DNA of 64,000 nucleotides from Balaenoptera acutorostrata (GCF_949987535.1 NC_080066.1:132722335-132786334); one strand, 5' to 3'. Positions 33,562-45,630 are shown, numbered from the stretch's first letter. Made by a program: numbers and translations. Notes: generated by a model from the letters alone, not told the origin.

Positions 33562-34580
33562 ATGTGGTTTTTGTTTCACAGGCTGCAGGATTGCAGTTCT
33601 TCTTGCTTCTGCTGTCTCTCCTCTTATGGATGAGGCTATCTAAGAGGCTTGTGCAAGTTTACTGATGGGAAGGACTGGTGGTGGGTAGAGCTGACTGTTG
33701 CTTTGGTGGGCAGAGCTTAGTAAAACTTTAATCCACTTGACTGCTGATGGGTGGGGCTGGGTTCCCTTCCTGTTGGTTGTTTGGCCTGAGGCAACCCAAC
33801 ACTGGAGCATACCTGGGCTCTTTGGTGGGACTAATGGCAGACTCTGGGAGTGTTCATGCCAAGGAGTACTTCCCAGAACTTCTGCTGCCAGTGTCCTTGT
33901 CCCCATAGCGAGCCACAGCCACCCCCTGCCTCTGCTGGAGACCCTCCAGCACTAGCAGGTAGGTCTGGTTCAATCTCCTGTGGGGTCACTGCTCCTTCCC
34001 CTGGGTCCCGATGCGCACACTACTTTGTGTGTGCCCTCCAAGAGTGGAGTCTCTGTTTCCCGCAATCCTGTCGAAGTCCTGCAATCAAATCCCACTAGCC
34101 TTCAAAGTCTGATTCTCTAGGAATTCCTCCTCCTGTTGCCAGACCCCCAGGTTGTGAAGCCTGATGTGGGGCTAAGAACTTTCACTCCAGTGGGTGGACT
34201 TCTGTGGTATAATTGTTCTCCAGTCTGTGAGTCACCCACCCAGCAGTTATGGGATTTGATTATATTGTGATTGCACCCCTCCTACTATCTCATTGTGGCT
34301 TCTCCTTTGTCTTTGGATGTGGGGTATCTTTTTTGGTGAGTTCCAGTGTCTTCCTGTCGATGATTGTCCAGCAGCTAGATATGATTCTGGTGTTCTCACA
34401 AGAGGGAGTGAGAGCACATCGTGCTACTCCACCATCTTGGTTCAGACTGAGAGGATCACTATATTTTCATGAACAATATTTATTCTTTACATCATCAGAC
34501 TTGACTCCAAAAGCTTTGAGAGTCATCTCAGACTCATATAGGATGGCAAAGTATATGCAGGTTTACTTCTGGTTCATCCC

Positions 34581-34914
34581 TTTTTTTAATAAACTCATTT
34601 ATTTATTTATTTTTGGCTGAGTTGTGTCTTTGTTGCTGTGCATGGGCTTTCTCTAGTTGCGGTGAGCAGGGGCTACTCTTCGTTGTGGTGCACAGGCTTC
34701 TCATTGTGGTGGCTTCTCTTGTTTCAGAGCACGGGCTCTAGGCGTGCGGGCTTCATTAGTTGTGGTATGTGGGCTCTAGAGCACAGGCTCAGTAGTTGTG
34801 GCGCACGGGCTTAGTTCCTTCACGGCATGTGGCATCTTCCTGGACTAGGGCTTGAAACCTGTGTCCCCTGCATTGGCAGGCAGATTCTTAACCACTGCGC
34901 CACCAGGGAAGCCC
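34581..34914 (-). mobile_element. older CHR-type SINE variant (minus strand)
   Basis: It has the usual GGGCTTCCCTGGTGGCGCAG start on the minus strand but is longer by an extra internal segment (ggcttcattagttgtggtatgtgggctctagag) and is more diverged than the other copies. The flanks ACTTCTGGTTCATCCC (34565-34580) and ACTTCTGATTCATTCC (34915-34930) form an aged target duplication. It overlaps the proposed right target duplication of L1 A, so it landed at the L1 edge. Confidence 0.9.
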
Positions 34915-34930
34915 ACTTCTGATTCATTCC

Positions 34931-35440
34931 TAACATGAGGAAATAACCCTTTGGGATCCTAGCCTTATGTGGGAAGGTTTCCTCTTAAATTCTCCACGTT
35001 TGCCACAGCTAAACCTTTAATTTCCAAACTCATGTGCCCTCAGAGGACTTAAAAAATAACAACCAAGTTTCCTTAGTTGGCACATGTCTTCAGAGGCAAA
35101 AGCAATGCCAGTGTTCTACTTTTCCCTACATATTTCCATTTTCATTTGGATTTTGGCCTGAAATATCCTTACTATCTTTTTTATGCTTTTCAGACTTTTG
35201 AAATCTTTGTACAACATTTTTTAGTTGCTTTCATCTGGAGGATTAGTCTAAATAGTCTAGTCTGTTACATTACTGAAAATATGATTTCTTTTAAGTTTTC
35301 AGACTATCAAACAACCATGGGAACAGGGAGGGAAACTCTTAAATGAAATAACTAAAATTGTTTTAGTAAATAATTAAAACAAACTGATTAATGTAAAAAA
35401 TATATATATAGGATCCTGTATTTTAGAGGGAAAGCTATAG
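34931..35440. other. intergenic DNA, nothing recognised
   Basis: AT-rich sequence. A 89-codon ORF at 35077-35346 has no motif. Confidence 0.4.
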
Positions 35441-36842
35441 CAACAAGTATTTTTAATATGGGAAAGGAGAAATAGATTACATTATTTACAATTTAGGAAA
35501 AAGAACACAGTTCCTAAGCAAAATGGGATTTAAAATGATAAAGACAAATAAATGAAAGAATGAGAAAAAATATAAGTAAACCAAAAGCTGATTCTTTGGG
35601 TGAGGGGGAGAGGTAGGAAACACAAATTTTACTAATTAATTGGGAAAATAGCACAAAATAAAATTAACGATCAAAGAGATATGACACTGATAAAAATTTG
35701 CAGTTGTAGGAAGACACTAGGCACCAGTAATTTTCATAGTCTACTTGCTAGAGCCCCAGAGGGTAGGGCACAGGAGAGGAGCTGGCAGGAAATCAAATCG
35801 GTAGGGGGTCCAAATCTTTCTCCATCTGAGTCATCCAGAGCAGGTCCATTTTTATTGATACCTAGGCTTGACAAAAAATACCACACAGAAGAGATACAAA
35901 TTGTACCAATTTCGAGGATTCTCTAGAAGGACTCACAAGACTCACATATAGGCTAAAAAACACAGTCAACAATGGGAGAAAGCACATGGGGTGAAATGCA
36001 GAGAAAACCATGCACAAGCTTCCTAGAGTCCTTGTCAGTGGGGTCACACAGATGTGCTTAATTCCTCCAGCAATGAACTGTGACAACACCTGTGAAGCAG
36101 TGTCCACCAGTGATGCTCATTAGGGATGTAGTGCCCAAAGTTTCTATTGGAGTTGGTCACATAGGCAGCCTCTACCTGGCACATAACAAAAATCTTAGAC
36201 TTTTTGAAGGAAAACAGGTGTTGAGCATAAACCATATTTTTGCACAGTCTAAAAATATTAAAGCACCCTTATCACTTAGAGAATGATGAAAACCCTCCCA
36301 AAGTCCAAGTTCCCAGAAGCCAGCCAAGGGCCAACCATGCAAGCAGGCCTGTCTAATGATAACAGTCTCAGGCCTGCTATGTTAACCCTTTTCTACACAC
36401 AGAATTTTCTAAGAAGAAAGAAAGGCATCATTATAAACTGATACTATAATGTATCTAGAAAATATAAAGGAATCATCTGATAAGCAATTAAAACGAATAA
36501 AAGCTTATAAATATGGCTTAATATAAAATATATAAAAATCAATAACATCTTTATATACTAGAAGCAACCTATACAAAAATGAACCAAAAATTTTAAAAAA
36601 GGTCCTGTTTGCAACAGCTAATAAAACATACATAATGCCTGGGAATAATCTTAACAAGGTATGTAGTGATGTCACGAAGAAAAAAATGCAAATTATATTG
36701 AAAATATAAAGTAAGACTTGGAAAAATAACTAAGTGTTTATTCCAAGTTATATTCCTAGTTAGGAAGACTTCATATGAAAATAACTATGTCCAAATTAAT
36801 TTATGCGTTTAATGTAACGCCAATTAAAATGTCTACTCCTTT
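35441..36842 (+). mobile_element. old plus-strand L1, left part (split by L1 C)
   Basis: The series 'gataaagacaaataaatgaaagaatg...ccaaaagctgattctttgggtg', 'atcaataacatctttatatactagaagcaacc' and 'caacagctaataaaacatac' is decayed L1 ORF2 in plus orientation. It resumes at 44082 after the 7.2 kb insertion of L1 C. An LTR-like element lies within it (35862-36412). Confidence 0.7.
35862..36412 (-). mobile_element. probable ERV-class solo LTR inside the old L1
   Basis: The stretch 'caatgggagaaagcacatggggtgaaatgcagagaaaacca...gtcagtggggtcacacagatgtgcttaattcctccagcaa...gaactgtgacaacacctgtgaagcagtgtccaccag' matches a mammalian ERV LTR pattern that I recognise. Family and strand are uncertain; minus is a guess. 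Confidence 0.5.
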
Positions 36843-37258
36843 GAGTTCCTTCTTTTCTTTTTTTTTTTCTTCTTTTTTTTTTAAACATTTTTATTGGAGT
36901 ATAATTGCTTTACAATGGTGTGTTAGTTTCTGCTTTATAACAAAGTGAATCAGTTGTACATATACATATATCCCCATACCTCTTCCTTCTTGTGTCTCCC
37001 TCCCTACCACTCTCCCTATCCCTCCCTTCTAGGTGGTCATAAAGCACCCAGCTGATCTACCTGTGCTATGCGGCTGCTTCCCACTAGCTATCTATTTTAC
37101 ATTTGGTAGTGTATATATGTCCATGCCACTCTCTCACGTTGTCCCAGCTTACCTTTCCACCTCCCCATATCCTCAAGTCCATTCTCTAGTAGGTCTGTGT
37201 CTTTATTACCATCTTGCCTCTAGGTTCTTCATGACCTTTTTTTTTTTTTTTTTTTTTT

Positions 37259-40200
37259 TTAGATTCCATATGTATGTGTTAGCATACGGTAACTGTTTTT
37301 CTCTTTCTGGCTTACTTCACTTTGTATGACAGACTCTAGGTCCATCCACCTCACTACAAATAACTCAATTTCGTTTCTTTTTATGGCTGAATAATATTCC
37401 ATTGCATATATGTGCCACATCTTCTTTATCCATTCATCTGATGATGGACACTTAGGTTGCTTCCATGTCCTGGCTATTGTAAATAGAGCTGCAGTGAACA
37501 TTTTGGTACATGACTCTTTTTGAATTATGGTTTTCTCAGGGTATATGCCCAGTAGTGGGATTGCTGGGTCGTATGGTAGTTCTATTTTTAGTTTTTTAAG
37601 GAACCTCCATACTGTTCTCCATAGTGGCTGTATCAGTTTACATTCCCACCAATAGTGCAAGAGGGTTCCCTTTTCTCCACACCCTCTCCAGCATTTACTG
37701 TTTGTAGATTTTTTGATGATGGCCATTCTAACTGGTGTGAGATGATATCTCATTGTAGTTTTGATTTGCATTTCTCTAATGATTAATGATGTTGAGCATT
37801 CTTTCATGTGTCTGTTAGCAATCTGTATATCTTTTTTGGAGAAATGTCTATTTAGGTCTTCTGCCCTTTTTTGGATTGGGTTGTTTGGTTTTTTGATATT
37901 GAGCTGCATGAGCTGCTTGAAAATTTTGGAGATTAATTCTTTGTCAGTTGCTTCATTTGCAACTATTTTCTCCCATTCTGAGGGTTGTCTTTTTGTCTTG
38001 TTTCTGGTTTCCTTTGCTGTGCAAAAGCTCTTAAGTTTCATTAGGTCCCATTTGTTTATTTTTGTTTTTATTTCCATTACTCTAGGAGGTGGGTCAAAAG
38101 GGATCATGCTGTGATTTATGTCATAGAGTGTTCTGCCTATGTTTTCCTCTAAGAGTTTGATAGTGTCTGGCCTTACATTTAGGTCTTTAATCCGTTTTGA
38201 GTTTATTTTTGTGTATGGTGTTAGAGAGTGTTCTAATTTCTTTCTTTTACATGTAGCTGTCCAGTTTTCTCAGCACCACTTATTGAAGAGGCTGTCTTTT
38301 CTCCACTGTATATTCTTGTCTCCTTTATAAAATATAAGGTGACCATATGTGCGTGGGTTTATCTCTGGGCTTTCTATCCTGTTCCATTGATCTATATTTC
38401 TGTTTTTTGTGCCAGTACCATACTGCCTTGATTATTGTAGCTTTGTAGTATAGTCTGAAGTCAGGGAGTCTGATTCCTCCAGCTCCGTTTTTCATTATCA
38501 AGATTGCTTTGGCTATTAGGGGTCTTTTGTGTTTCCATACAAATTGTGAAATTTTTTGTTCTAGTTCTGTGAAAAATGCCAGTGGTAGTTTGATAGGATT
38601 GCATTGAATCTATAGATTGCTTTGGGTAGTAGAGTCATTTTCACAATGTTGATTCTTCCAATGCAAGAACATGGTATATCTCTCCATCTGTTTGTATCAT
38701 CTTTAATTCTTTTCATCAGTGTCTTATAGTTTTCTGCCTACAGGTCTTTTGTCTGTGTAGATAGGTTTATTCCTAGATACTTTATTCTTTTTGTTGCAAT
38801 GGTAAATGGGAGTGTTTTCTTAATTTCACTTTCAGATTTTTCATCATTAGTGTATAGGAATGCAAGAGATTTCTGTGCATTAGTTTTGTATCCTGCTACT
38901 TTACCAAATTCATTGATTAGCTCTAGTAGTTTTCTGGTGGCATCTTTAGGATTCTCTCTGTATAGTATCATGTCATCTGCAAACAGTGACAGCTTTACTT
39001 CTTCTTTTCTGATTTGGATTCCTTTTATTTCTTTTTCTTCTCTGATTGCAGTGGCTAAAACTTCCAAAACTATGTTGAATAATAGTGGTGAGAGTGGGCA
39101 ACCTTGTCTTGTTTCTGATCTTAGTGGAAATGGTTTCAGTTTTTCACCATTGAGAACGATGTTGGCTGTGGGTTTGTCATATATAGCCTTTATTATGTTG
39201 AGGTAGGTTCCCTCTATGCCTATTTTCTGGAGGGTTTTTCTCATAAATAAGTGTTGAATTTTGTCAAAAGCTTTTTCTGCATCTATTGAGATGATCATAT
39301 TGTTTTTCTCCTTCAATTTGTTAATATGGTGTATCTCATTGATTGATATGTGTATATTGAAGAATCTTTGCATTCCTGGGATAAACACCACTTGATCATG
39401 GTGTGTGATCTTTTTAATGTGCTGTTAGATTCTGTTTGCTAGTATTTTGTTGAGGATTTTTGCATCTATGTTCATCAATGATATTGGCCTGTAGTTTTCT
39501 TTCTTAGTGACATCTTTGTCTGGTTTTGGTATCAGGGTGATGGTGGCCTCGTACAATGAGTTTGGGAGTGTTCCTCCCTCTGCTGTATTTTGGAAGAGTT
39601 TGAGAAGGATAGGTTTTAGCTCTTCTCTAAATGTTTGATAGAATTTGCCTGTGAATCCATCTGGTCCTGGGCTTTTGTATGTTGGAAGATTTTTAATCAC
39701 AGTCGCAATTTCAGTGCTTGTGATTGGTCTGTTTATATTTTCTATTTCTTCCTGGTTCACTCTCGGTAGGTTGTGCTTTCCTAAGAATTTTTCCATTTCT
39801 TCCAGCTTGTCCATTTTATTGGCATATAGTTGCTTGTAGTAATCTCTCATGATCTTTGCTATTTCTGCAGTGTCAGTTGTTACTTCTCCTTTTTCATGTC
39901 TAATCCTATTGATTTGAGTCATCTCCCTTTTTTTCTTGATGAGTCTGGCTAATGGTTTATCAATTTTGTTTATCTTCTCAAAGAACCAGCTTTTAGTTTT
40001 TTTGATCTTTGCTATTGTTTCCTTCATTTCTTTTTCATTTATTTCTGATCTGATCTTTATGATTTCTTTCCTTCTGATATATTTGGGGTCTTTTTGTTCT
40101 TCTTTCTCTAATTGCCTTAAGTGTAAGTTTAAGTTGTTTATTTTAGATGTTTCTTCTTTCTTAAGGTAGGATTGTACTGCTATAAACTTCCCTCTTAGAA

Positions 40201-41081
40201 CTGCTTTTGCTGCATCCTGTAGGTATTGGGTCATCGAGTTTTCGTTGTCATTTGTTTCTAGGTATTTTTTGATTTCCTCTTTGATTTCTTCAGTGATCTC
40301 TTGGTTATTTCGTAGCATATTGTTTAGCCTCCATGTGTTTGTATTTTTTAAAGTTTTTTTTTCCTGTAATTGATATGTAGTCTCACAGCATTGTGGTCAG
40401 AAAAGATGCTTTGATTTCAATTTTCTTAAAATTACCAAGGCTTGATTTGCGACCCAAAATATGGTCTATCCTGGAGGATGTTCCATGAGCACTTGAGAAG
40501 AAAGTGTATTCTGCTGTTTTTGGATGGAATGTCCTATAAATATCAATTAAGCCCATCTTGCGTAATATGACATTTAAAGCTTGTGTTTCCTTATTTATTT
40601 TCATTTTGGATGATCTGTCCATTGGTGAAAGTGGGGTGTTAAAGTCCCCTAGTATGATTGTGTTACTGTCGATTTCCCCTTTTATGGCTGTTAGCACTTG
40701 CCTTATGTATTGAGGTGCTCCTATGTTGGGTGCATAAATATTTACAGTTGTTATATCTTCTTGGATTGATCCCTTGATCATTATGTAGTGTCTTTCCTTG
40801 TCTCTTGTAACAGTCCTTTTTTTAAGGTCTATTTTATCTGATATGAGTATTGCTACTCCAGCTTTCTTTTGATTTCCATTTGCATGGAATATCTTTTTCC
40901 ATCCCCTCACTTTCAGTCTGTATGTGTCCCTAGGTCTGAAGTGGGTCTCTTGCAGACAGTATATATACGGGTCTTGTTTTTGTATCCATTCAGCCAGTCT
41001 ATGTCTTTTGGTTGCAGCATTTAATCCATTTACACTTAAGGTAATTATTGATATGTATGTTCCTATTACCATTTTCTTCAT
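37259..41081 (-). pseudogene. L1 C ORF2 (endonuclease-reverse transcriptase), lightly broken
   Basis: Four large minus-strand pieces cover the protein in order. The endonuclease (41081-40383) has N14-type VNGLN, LQETHF, NIYAPN, GDFNTP and SRIDHILG. A linker/RT fingers piece lies at 40318-39425 ([13 protein letters not shown]). The RT palm is at 39391-38738, with [12 protein letters not shown] and the catalytic FADD. The C-terminal piece is at 38107-37259, with the C-x3-C-x7-H-x4-C motif. Only a few frameshifts or stops separate them, so this copy is relatively young but cannot mobilise itself as it stands. Confidence 0.92.
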
Positions 41082-41130
41082 TGTTTTGGGTTTGTTATTG
41101 TAGGTCTTTTCCTTCTCTTGTGTTTCCTGC

Positions 41131-42021
41131 CTAGAGAAGTTCCTTTAGCATTTGTTGTAAAGCTGGTTTGGAGGTGCTGAATTCTCTTAGCTTTTGCTTG
41201 TCTGTAAAGGTTTTAATTTCTCCGACAAATCTGAATGAGATCCTTGCTGGGTAGAGTAATCTTGGTTGTAGTTTTTTCCCTTTCATCACTTTAAATATGT
41301 CCTGCCACTCCCTTCTGGCTTGCAGAGTTTCTGCTGAGAGATCAGCTGTTAACCTTATGGGGATTCCCTTGTATGTTATTTGTTGCTTTTCCCTTGCTGC
41401 TTTTAATATTTTTTCTTTGTATTTAATTTTTGATAGTTTGATTAATATGTGTCTTGGCATGTTTCTCTTTGAATTTATCCTGTATGGGATTTTCTGTGCT
41501 TCCTGGACTTGATTAATTATTTCCTTTCCCATATTAGGGAAGTTTTCAGCTATAATATCTTCTGGTATTTTCTCTGTCCCTTTCTTTTTCTCTTCTTCTT
41601 CTGGGACCCCTATAATTCGAATGTTGGTGCGTTTAATGTTGTCCCAGAGGTCTCTGAGACTGTCCTCAATTCTTTTCATTCTTTTTTCTTTATTCTGCTC
41701 TGCTGTAATTTCCACTATTTTATCTTCCATATCACTTATTCGTTCTTCTGCCTCAGTTATTCTGCTGTTGATCCCTTCTATAGAATTTTTAATTGCATTT
41801 ATTGTGTTGTTCATCACTGTTTGTTTGCTCTTTAGTTCTTCTAGGTCCTTGTTAAACGTTTCTTGTATTTTGTCCATTCTTTTTCCAAGATTTTGGATCA
41901 TCTTTACTATCATTATTCTGAATTCTTTTTCAGGTAGACTGCCTATATCCTCTTTATTTGTTAGGTCTGGTGGGTTTTTGCCTTGCTCCTTCATCTGCTG
42001 TGTGTTTCTCTGTCTTCTCAT
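41131..42021 (-). CDS. L1 C ORF1 protein, intact (296 aa)
   Basis: This is an uninterrupted L1 ORF1p frame. ORF1p is a trimeric RNA-binding chaperone that coats L1 RNA in the cytoplasm. Visible parts are a basic N-terminus (MRRQRNTQQMKEQ), a long coiled coil at about residues 45-130 (heptads through SIEGINSRITEAEERISDMED), an RRM-like domain opening with NIRIIGVPEEEE at 133-144, and a C-terminal domain up to residue 296 ending MLKELL. It is separated from the ORF2 start (41081) by about 50 nt, the usual spacer. Whether it is expressed is unknown; its 5'UTR is CpG-rich. Confidence 0.88.
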   Translation of the reverse strand: MRRQRNTQQMKEQGKNPPDLTNKEDIGSLPEKEFRIMIVKMIQNLGKRMDKIQETFNKDLEELKSKQTVMNNTINAIKNSIEGINSRITEAEERISDMEDKIVEITAEQNKEKRMKRIEDSLRDLWDNIKRTNIRIIGVPEEEEKKKGTEKIPEDIIAENFPNMGKEIINQVQEAQKIPYRINSKRNMPRHILIKLSKIKYKEKILKAAREKQQITYKGIPIRLTADLSAETLQARREWQDIFKVMKGKKLQPRLLYPARISFRFVGEIKTFTDKQKLREFSTSKPALQQMLKELL

Positions 42022-44068
42022 TTTGCTTAACTTACTGTGTTTTGGGTCTCCTTTTCACAGGCTATAGGTTCATAATTCCCATTGCTTTTGGTGTCTGCCC
42101 CCAGTGGCTAAGGTTGGTTCAGTGGGTTGTGTAGGCTTCCTGGTGGAGGGGACTAGTGCCTGTGTTCTGGTGGATGAGCCTGGATCTTGTCTTTCCGGTG
42201 GGCAGGTCCGTGTCTGGTGGTGTGTTTTGGGGTGTCTGTGGCCTTATTATTATTTTAGGCAGCCCCTCTGCTAATGGGTGGGGTTGTGTTCCTGTCTTGC
42301 TAGTTGTTTGGCACAGAGTGTCCAGCACTGGAGTTTGCTGGTCATTGAGTGGAGCTGGGTCTTGGCATTGAGATGGAGATCTCTGGGAGATTTTTGCTGT
42401 TTGATATTACGTGGAGCTGGGAGGTCTCTTGTGGACCAATGTCCTGAACTTGGCTCTCTCACCTCAGCGGTAGAGCCCTGATGCCTGGCTGGGGCACCAA
42501 GAGCCTGTCATCCACACGGCTCAGAATAAAAGGGAGGAAAAAAAAAAGAAGAAGAAAAAATTAAATTAAATTAAATTAAATTAAGAAGTTATTAAAATAA
42601 AGAATAATTATTAAAAAAAATTTTTAAGTAATAACAAAAAAGAAAAAAAGGAAGAAGAGAGCAACCAAACCAAAAAACAAATCCACCAATGATATCAAGC
42701 ATTAAAAACTATACTTAAAAAAAAAAAAAAAGACAGACAGAACCCTAGAACAAATGGTAAAAGCAAAGCTATACAAACAAAATCACACACAGAAGCATAC
42801 ACCTACACACTCACAAAAAGAGAAAAAGGGAAAAAATATATATATATTCTTGCTCCCAAAGTCCAACTCCTCAGTTTGGGATGCTTCGTTGTCTATTCAG
42901 GTGTTCCACAGATGCAGGTACATCAAGTTGATTGTGGAGATTTAATCCGCTGCTCCTGAGGCTGCTGGGAGAGATTCCCCTTTCTCTTCTTTGTTCGCAC
43001 AGCTCCTGGGGTTCAGCTTTGGATTTGGCCCCGCCACTGCGTGTAGGTCGCCTGAGGGCGTCTGTTCTTCTCTCAGGCAGGACGGGGTTAAAGGAGCAGC
43101 TGATTTGGGGGCTCTGGCTCACTCAGGCCGGGGGAGGGAGGGGTACGGATGCGGGGCGAGTCTGCAGCTACAGAGGCCAGCGTGATGTTGCAGCAGCCTG
43201 AGGCGCGCCATGCATTCTCCCGGGGAAGTTGTCCCTGGATCACGGGACCCTGGCAGTGGCGGGCTGCACAGGCTCCCGGGAGCGGAGGTGTGGAGAGTGA
43301 CCTGTGCTTGCACACAGGCTTCCTGGTGGCGGCAGCAGCAGCCACCTTAGCGTCCCATGACCGTCTCTGGGGTCCGCGCTGATAGCCGTGGCTCACGCCT
43401 GTCTCTGGAGCTCCTTTAAGCAGCGCTCTGAATCCCCTCTCCTCACGCACCAGGAAACAAAGAGGGAAGAAAAAGTCTCTTGCCTCTTAGGCAGGTCCAG
43501 ACTTTTTCCCGGACTCCCTCCTGGCTAGCTGTGGAGCACTAGCCCCCTTCAGGCTGTGTTCACGCCGCCAACCCCAGTCCTCTCCCTGGGATCCGACCTC
43601 TGAAGCCCGAGCCTCAGCTCCCAGCCCCCGCCCCCCCGGCAGGTGAGCAGACAAGCCTCTCGGGCTGGTGAGTGCTGCTCGGCCCCGATCCTCTGTGCGG
43701 GAATCTCTCCGCTTTGCCCTCCGCACCCCTGTTGCTGCACTCTTCTCCGCGGCTCTGAAGCTCCCCCACTCCGCCACCCGCTGTCTCTGCCCGCGAAGGG
43801 GCTTCCTAGTGTGTGGAAACCTTTCCTCCTTCACAGCTCCCTCCCACTGGTGCAGGTCCCATCCCTATTCTTTTGTCTCTGATTTTTCTTTTTTCTTTTG
43901 CCCTACCCAGGTACCTGGGGAGTTTCTTGCCTTTCGGGAGGTCTGAGGTCTTCTGCCAGCGTTCAGTAGGTGTTCTGTAGGAGTTGTTCCACGTGTAGAT
44001 GTATTTCTGATGTATTTGTGGGGAGGAAGGTGATCTCCACATCTTACTCTTCCGCCATCTTGAAGCCT
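42022..44068 (-). promoter_or_regulatory. L1 C 5'UTR / internal promoter
   Basis: About 2 kb lies upstream of ORF1. The outer part (about 42900-44068) is GC- and CpG-rich, as expected of an L1 internal promoter. The middle (about 42525-42850) is A-rich on the plus strand, with a (TTAAA)n run at 42558-42584. Short ORFs on both strands are by-products of the GC content. Confidence 0.75.
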
Positions 44069-44534
44069 GAGTTCCTTCTTTAAAAGAAGAATAATTTTTG
44101 CCTACATTGACAAAATGATCCTAAAGTTCACTTGGAGAATGAAAAGGGAAGAAAATGCTGAAAAAAATTAGTTGTGAAAGGATTAGCCCTATTCTGTTTT
44201 AATCACAAAGATATGGTAATTAAAACCATGTGATGTATGTACAAAGAAAAGTCTAGATCAACAAAGACAAGTCCAAATATTGATCTTACTATATGAATGA
44301 CAAAGAATGCATCTCAAATCGATGAGGAAGAGAAAGATTAGTCAATATATGATATAGTAATAACTGTTTAACAATTTGGAACATGTTAATCTAGGCCCTA
44401 ACTTGTTTTTAGAGAAAACCAAGCATGTCTTATCTTTTTATAATTTCCAATGGCCATTATTTGACACCTAATTAAAGCCAAGATATATTTGGCTTTGAAA
44501 AGGATTTACAGTTACAGTTTATATGCTGCTTCCA

Positions 44535-44740
44535 TCCAAGGCCATGTGAACTTGGGTAACTTGTTAGCTTCTAGAAGACTCAATCTCCTTCCTCCTTGCA
44601 GGATTGTGGTGAGGATTTAAAATATATGTAAAGCTCTTAGCCCAATATTTGACATATTATGGTTGCTCAACAAATGATGGCCAGTACTAACTACTAAGTG
44701 TTAGTACCACTACTCAGTGGTGGTGGTAGTGGTTGTGATA
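44535..44740 (+). repeat. MIR fragment
   Basis: The stretch 'tgaacttgggtaacttgttagc ... aggattgtggtgaggatttaaaatatatgtaaagctcttagcccaatatttgacatattatggttgctcaacaaatg' follows the MIR 3' half. Confidence 0.7.
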
Positions 44741-44803
44741 GTAAGAGCTCACTAAGTAAGAAAACTGTAAGTCCCTCAAAATAAATAGATAAAGAACATG
44801 AAC

Positions 44804-44960
44804 AGAGGGAATCCCTGGCGGTCCAGTGGTTAGGACTCTCTGTGGTGAGAGAGTTCTCTCTGCGGTGAGATCGACCAGGTTCAATCCCTGGTCAGGGAAC
44901 TAAGATCCTGCAAGCCGCACAGCATGGCCAAAAAAAATAAAAATCAATCAATCAATAAAT
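44804..44960 (+). mobile_element. short CHR-type tRNA-Glu-derived SINE (older subfamily)
   Basis: It reads GGGAATCCCTGGCGGTCCAG at the start, has the B-box-like GGTTCAATCCCTGG, then 'ctaagatcctgcaagccgca', then an AATCAATCAATA tail. A perfect 12-bp duplication, AAGAACATGAAC, lies at 44792-44803 and 44961-44972. A small internal duplication (tctctgtggtgagagagttctctctgcggtgaga) replaces part of the consensus. Confidence 0.92.
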
Positions 44961-45630
44961 AAGAACATGAACGAGACTTCTCAAAAGAGAAAGTAAAACT
45001 CATAAACTTGGAAAACAGTTCAACCTCACCAAAAGCCAAAGAAGTGCAAATCAAAACAATGGGATGGCATTTTTTGGTCTACTAAATTATCAAAACATTT
45101 TTTAAAACAGTAGCATCCAGGGCTGGGAGGGTATGTTGAAAGTGGTATTTTTGTACATTACTGATAATATGTAAATTTGTATAACCCTCTTAGGAAGTTA
45201 TGTGGAAACATATACTGTCATTTCAAAAAATATCATATTTTTGATTCAATAATTTCACAGCTGAGATTCAGTCCTAAGAACAGTTCCCTAAACATGGAAA
45301 TACTACATGAATAAAAATATTAAATGTAGTTGTTATTGAATAATTGGAAATAACCTAGCTGTCCAGAAATTGGAGGAATAATTAGGATTTACTCCATAGA
45401 TATGATAATACTACATAGAAAATTCTTACAGTAAGAAAGAAAAAAGCAGGATGCAGCATTTTCTGTGTAGTATTGTACAGCAGACTAAACTGGAAGGACA
45501 TATTTCAAATTAGAAACAGGAATCATATTAAAGTGTATGATTATGGAGAATTATTAATTTTAAATTTTAAAATTATAGTTAATTAAAACTAGGTTTTCCT
45601 GACTATTTCCAAATGGGTTCTTTCTCTTTT

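Larger units (their letters stand above)
27904..34557 (-). mobile_element. L1 element A, near full length, minus strand, carrying two SINEs
   Basis: A poly-T/TTTA tail at the left is followed by 3' L1 sequence, ORF2, ORF1 and a 5'UTR ending at the 'CCATCTTGG' motif near 34440 (the reverse of the usual L1 start CCAAGATGG). The 12-mer CAGGTTTACTTC lies at 27892-27903, directly before the tail, and again at about 34558-34569. This suggests that the insertion includes about 115 bp beyond the usual L1 5' end. The tail is interrupted by a SINE at 27934-28236, and ORF2 by a SINE at 28721-29016. Both ORFs are broken. Confidence 0.85.
36856..44068 (-). mobile_element. L1 element C, full length, minus strand
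   Basis: A 7.2 kb L1 has a poly-T end at the left, the 3' end (reverse of 'tttttattggagtataattgc'), ORF2, ORF1 and a long 5'UTR ending at 'CCGCCATCTTGAAGCCT' (the L1 start AGGCTTCAAGATGGCGG read backwards). A perfect 13-bp target duplication, GAGTTCCTTCTTT, lies at 36843-36855 and 44069-44081. It is inserted in an older plus-strand L1. ORF1 is intact and ORF2 is broken. There is no SINE in its ORF2. Confidence 0.96.
44082..45590 (+). mobile_element. old plus-strand L1, right part
   Basis: This continues the element split by L1 C: 'acaaaatgatcctaaagttcacttggagaatg', then 'caaaagccaaagaagtgcaaatcaaaac', then the 3'UTR-like 'ttattgaataattggaaataacctagctgtcc'. A MIR-like piece (about 44535-44740) and a CHR SINE (44804-44960) are embedded. 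Confidence 0.75.
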
